Translations under genes and position numbers: made by a program
Assembly: GCA_905236895.1 (NCBI GenBank)
Contig: CAJOQI010000167.1
Location: 1 to 9,349, forward strand
Length of the DNA stretch: 9,349 nt
Direction of reading: 5' to 3'
From: an uncultured Peptostreptococcaceae bacterium
GTDB taxonomy: Bacteria > Bacillota > Clostridia > Peptostreptococcales > Anaerovoracaceae
The notes under the pieces: generated by a model
The model's database searches: none
What the model was told of the DNA's origin: nothing
Seen by the model: only the letters and a program-made list of their open reading frames with translations
Shown: in pieces, positions 7,111-9,349 of the stretch
Layout: every line of letters starts with the position of its first letter
Numbering within the stretch: position 1 is the stretch's first letter

Positions 7111-8232
7111 TTGAAGAACGTGCTTGTGGTAGGAAATGCCGAATCCGTTTGGACCAGGGAATATGTTAAGCATATTCATTGTTTTTTGGGAAACAAAGTC
7201 TTATTGACGGATTTCTACGGCTTAAAAGAAAAGGACCAAAAATTCTATGCCGACCTTGGAGTTGGCATTGTTGATGTGCACGGAGATAATGGAATTGTAA
7301 GAATGCTGAAGTGCTTCCGAAAGATGGGAAGGGTTTCTCCGGGAAAGGGAGAGAAGATAGATATTCTGGACATCCAGAGCCCACCTCATTCAATTCAAGC
7401 AAAGATATTGGAAAAGGCCGCAAAGAAATACGGAGGAAAAACCGTAGTAACATTCTGGGGATCCGACATTCTCACCATCAATCAAGCTGATGCGGACAGA
7501 ATGAAGGGCCTGATGGATTGCAGCGATTATATAAATATCGGCACCAATCATATGCAGGAAAAGCTTCAATCCTTCTACGGAAATCAATACGACGATAAAT
7601 GCGTGTTTATAGGATTTGGTAGTCCTGCCTTTGAATCCATAAAAAATGTTACTATGTCCGCCAAGGAGTGCAAGGAGTATTTCGGCCTCGAGGGAGATTT
7701 AATCACCGTTGAAATTGGCTATAACGGAAGGCGGGAGCAACAGCATATCCCGGTAATAGAGAGCCTAAGTGAATTGGATGAAGAAACCAAGGGAAGGCTC
7801 CAACTTGTAATCCATCTGGGATATGGCGGTGATGCTTCCTATGGTGCTGAAATAGAGGAGGCCCTTAAGAAGAGCGGAATCAAATACAGAGTGTTGACCA
7901 ATTCCTATGATTTGGATGATATAGCAATATTAAGGCGGGGAACCGATATTATGCTTCATGCCCAGCTGTCTGACGGTCTGTCAGGCTCCATAAGAGAAGC
8001 GGTATACGCCGGCTCTGTTTTGGTAAATCCATCCTGGCTGGAATATACCAGATTTGACGAAGAAGGGGTGGAGTATATTAAATACGATGGGTTCGAAGAA
8101 CTGCCGGGCATCATAAGAGGTATTGTAAGGGATGAAATATCCGTGGATAGAGAAAAAAATAAGAAACTCCTTTATGAAGGCTATTCATGGGAATTCGTAA
8201 GAAATAAGTGGATGGACGTATTCGATGAATAG
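7111..8232 (+). CDS. Divergent GT-B glycosyltransferase, WecF-like in its C-terminal half
   Basis: This 373-residue protein starts at TTG (chosen because KNVLVVGNAESVW is a natural first strand and no ATG is near). The N-terminal half ends with TFWGSDIL (114-121), the GSD loop common in GT-B enzymes. The C-terminal half opens with ITVEIGYNGRREQQHI (198-213), then VIHLGYGG (233-240), VLTNSYDLDDIAILRRGTDI (261-280) and DGLSGSIREAVYAGSVLV (288-305). From memory, this order resembles E. coli WecF, the TDP-Fuc4NAc transferase of enterobacterial common antigen (its 'ILVGNSGD..NEHI', 'MGYPPNNEAYIEEV' and 'YLALLRQCD' segments), and also the E-A-x-x-A-G-x-V-L block of GT4 enzymes. It should transfer a modified sugar to a lipid-linked intermediate. 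Donor identity is unknown and the family assignment is tentative. Its last eight bases overlap the flippase start. Confidence 0.8.
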   Translation: MKNVLVVGNAESVWTREYVKHIHCFLGNKVLLTDFYGLKEKDQKFYADLGVGIVDVHGDNGIVRMLKCFRKMGRVSPGKGEKIDILDIQSPPHSIQAKILEKAAKKYGGKTVVTFWGSDILTINQADADRMKGLMDCSDYINIGTNHMQEKLQSFYGNQYDDKCVFIGFGSPAFESIKNVTMSAKECKEYFGLEGDLITVEIGYNGRREQQHIPVIESLSELDEETKGRLQLVIHLGYGGDASYGAEIEEALKKSGIKYRVLTNSYDLDDIAILRRGTDIMLHAQLSDGLSGSIREAVYAGSVLVNPSWLEYTRFDEEGVEYIKYDGFEELPGIIRGIVRDEISVDREKNKKLLYEGYSWEFVRNKWMDVFDE

Positions 8233-9349
8233 TATTTTGAAAAAACTTGGTGCATTTTCAATAGGTCCAATCCTTGGAGCCGCCATTAGCTTTATTACGG
8301 TTCCTCTTATTACTCATTTTATATCAACGGATGAGTATGGACGGGCCGGCATGTTTGCTCTTGCCCAGAGCACCATAACCACGGTGCTCTATTTAGGTAT
8401 GGACCAAGCCTTTGTCAGAGAGTTTAACGTATATAAGAAGGATCTTAAAAAGGTCTTGTCAAATGCCATGATAATCCCCATAAGCCTTTCGATTATTGTT
8501 GGAATAGGGATTATTATTTTTGAAAAACCCATAAGCATAATCCTCTTCGACGAGGATCAGAAGCTGGCAGTCTTTGCTCTGGCTTTGCTTATTCCATTTA
8601 TGGTCTTGGAGAATTTTGCTCTTCTTACCATAAGAATGGAGGAAAAGGGGGGACAATACTCCTTCTATACGGTGCTTCTCAAAATTATCATTCTGGCATT
8701 CACACTTTTGCTTTTCCTTAGCTACGAAAAGAGCTTCAGGAGCGTTGTCTATGCCGCTGCCCTTGGAGAAATAGTAACGGGAACTTTGCTTTACTTCACG
8801 GTTCTAAGGAAGAATTGGAAGCTGACATATGAATTGGACGGAGCCTTAATCAAGCAGATGCTTAAATTCGGTCTTCCCTTGGTTCCTGCCTTTGCCATAG
8901 GCTGGGTGCTTTCTTCCATGGACAAGGTGATGCTTAGAACCCTCTGTACCTACGACGAATTGGGACTCTATACCGCCGCCTTTAAGATAGTATCCGTTCT
9001 TGGGGTTTTACAATCCTGCTTTACTCTCTTCTGGACCCCAACAGCCTATCGCTGGTATGAGGAGAAGAAGGATGAGCATAGATTCGAAGTGATAGGAAAA
9101 TTGGTTGCCACGGTAATGACCTTGGTTTGCCTTATGATTCTGCTTATGAAGAATATTGTTGGATTCGTCTTGGGATCCAATTTTACCGCTGCCATAGGTA
9201 TATTCCCATTCCTCCTTCTATATCCTATTCTTTATACGGTTTCCGAAACCACGGCGGTTGGAATAGGCTTTAAGAAGAAGACGGGATATACGATTATTAC
9301 TTCTGCTATTTCCGGAGTGACAAATATAATATTAAACAGTCTGCTTATA
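8225..9349 (+). CDS. wzx: Wzx-type polysaccharide flippase / MATE-like exporter, 3' end outside window
   Basis: The frame from ATG 8225 is open to the last base (375 codons, no stop), so the gene is truncated by the right edge. The start overlaps the previous gene (ATGAATAG), with a weak GGATGGA at 8210-8216 as ribosome site. The translation is strongly hydrophobic, with about eleven membrane spans at roughly residues 9-31, 43-63, 83-99, 113-134, 147-167, 173-193, 216-234, 247-268, 292-309, 322-342 and 355-375. Family marks are the opening LGAFSIGPILGAAISFITVPLI (8-29), the loop STDEYGRAGMF (34-44), and KFGLPLVPAFAIGWVLS before SMDKVMLR (231-238), followed by LGLYTAAFKI (246-255). These fit the polysaccharide biosynthesis export family (Wzx/RfbX). 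It would flip the undecaprenyl-linked repeat unit across the cytoplasmic membrane. Its place after the sugar and transferase genes agrees. Confidence 0.92.
   Translation, partial: MNSILKKLGAFSIGPILGAAISFITVPLITHFISTDEYGRAGMFALAQSTITTVLYLGMDQAFVREFNVYKKDLKKVLSNAMIIPISLSIIVGIGIIIFEKPISIILFDEDQKLAVFALALLIPFMVLENFALLTIRMEEKGGQYSFYTVLLKIIILAFTLLLFLSYEKSFRSVVYAAALGEIVTGTLLYFTVLRKNWKLTYELDGALIKQMLKFGLPLVPAFAIGWVLSSMDKVMLRTLCTYDELGLYTAAFKIVSVLGVLQSCFTLFWTPTAYRWYEEKKDEHRFEVIGKLVATVMTLVCLMILLMKNIVGFVLGSNFTAAIGIFPFLLLYPILYTVSETTAVGIGFKKKTGYTIITSAISGVTNIILNSLLI

Noticed and set aside
8459..8656. Small 65-codon minus-strand frame
   Set aside because: It falls inside the flippase gene, whose plus-strand frame is continuous and membrane-protein-like over 375 codons.

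Overview
This window is the inside of a tightly packed, single-strand surface-polysaccharide operon (capsule or O-antigen-like). It holds eight consecutive plus-strand genes. The first (a glycosyltransferase) is cut by the left edge and the last (a Wzx-type flippase) by the right edge. No tRNA, rRNA, CRISPR array, insertion sequence, promoter or terminator was seen, and the longest non-coding gap is 20 bases. The organism cannot be named. Good AGGAG/GGAGA-type ribosome sites, strong preference for AGA/AGG arginine and ATA isoleucine codons, and occasional TTG starts suggest a moderate-GC Bacillota (Clostridia-like) genome, but this rests on composition only.

Layout. 1-590: C-terminal lobe of a GT4-type glycosyltransferase. 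608-1852: WbuB-like GT4 glycosyltransferase. 1859-2764: LpxD-like left-handed beta-helix acyltransferase (paralogue A). 2785-4098: UDP-sugar 6-dehydrogenase of the WbpA type. 4098-5009: second LpxD-like acyltransferase (paralogue B). 5012-6085: Gfo/Idh/MocA oxidoreductase resembling WbpB/WlbA. 6086-7102: extended SDR (epimerase/dehydratase family) with an altered glycine motif. 7111-8232: divergent GT-B glycosyltransferase with a WecF-like C-terminal half. 8225-9349: flippase.

Working model (inference). The 6-dehydrogenase would oxidise a UDP-HexNAc to its uronic acid and the Gfo/Idh enzyme would oxidise C3. An aminotransferase not present in the window would then install an amino group, and one or both LpxD-like enzymes would N-acylate it, as in the Pseudomonas/Bordetella Wbp/Wlb route to 2,3-diacetamido uronic acids. 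The SDR would epimerise or reduce the product. The glycosyltransferases would build the lipid-linked repeat unit and the flippase would export it. The most unusual point is the pair of full-architecture LpxD homologues flanking the dehydrogenase. Their helix domains are about 60% identical by hand count while their N-terminal domains have diverged almost completely.
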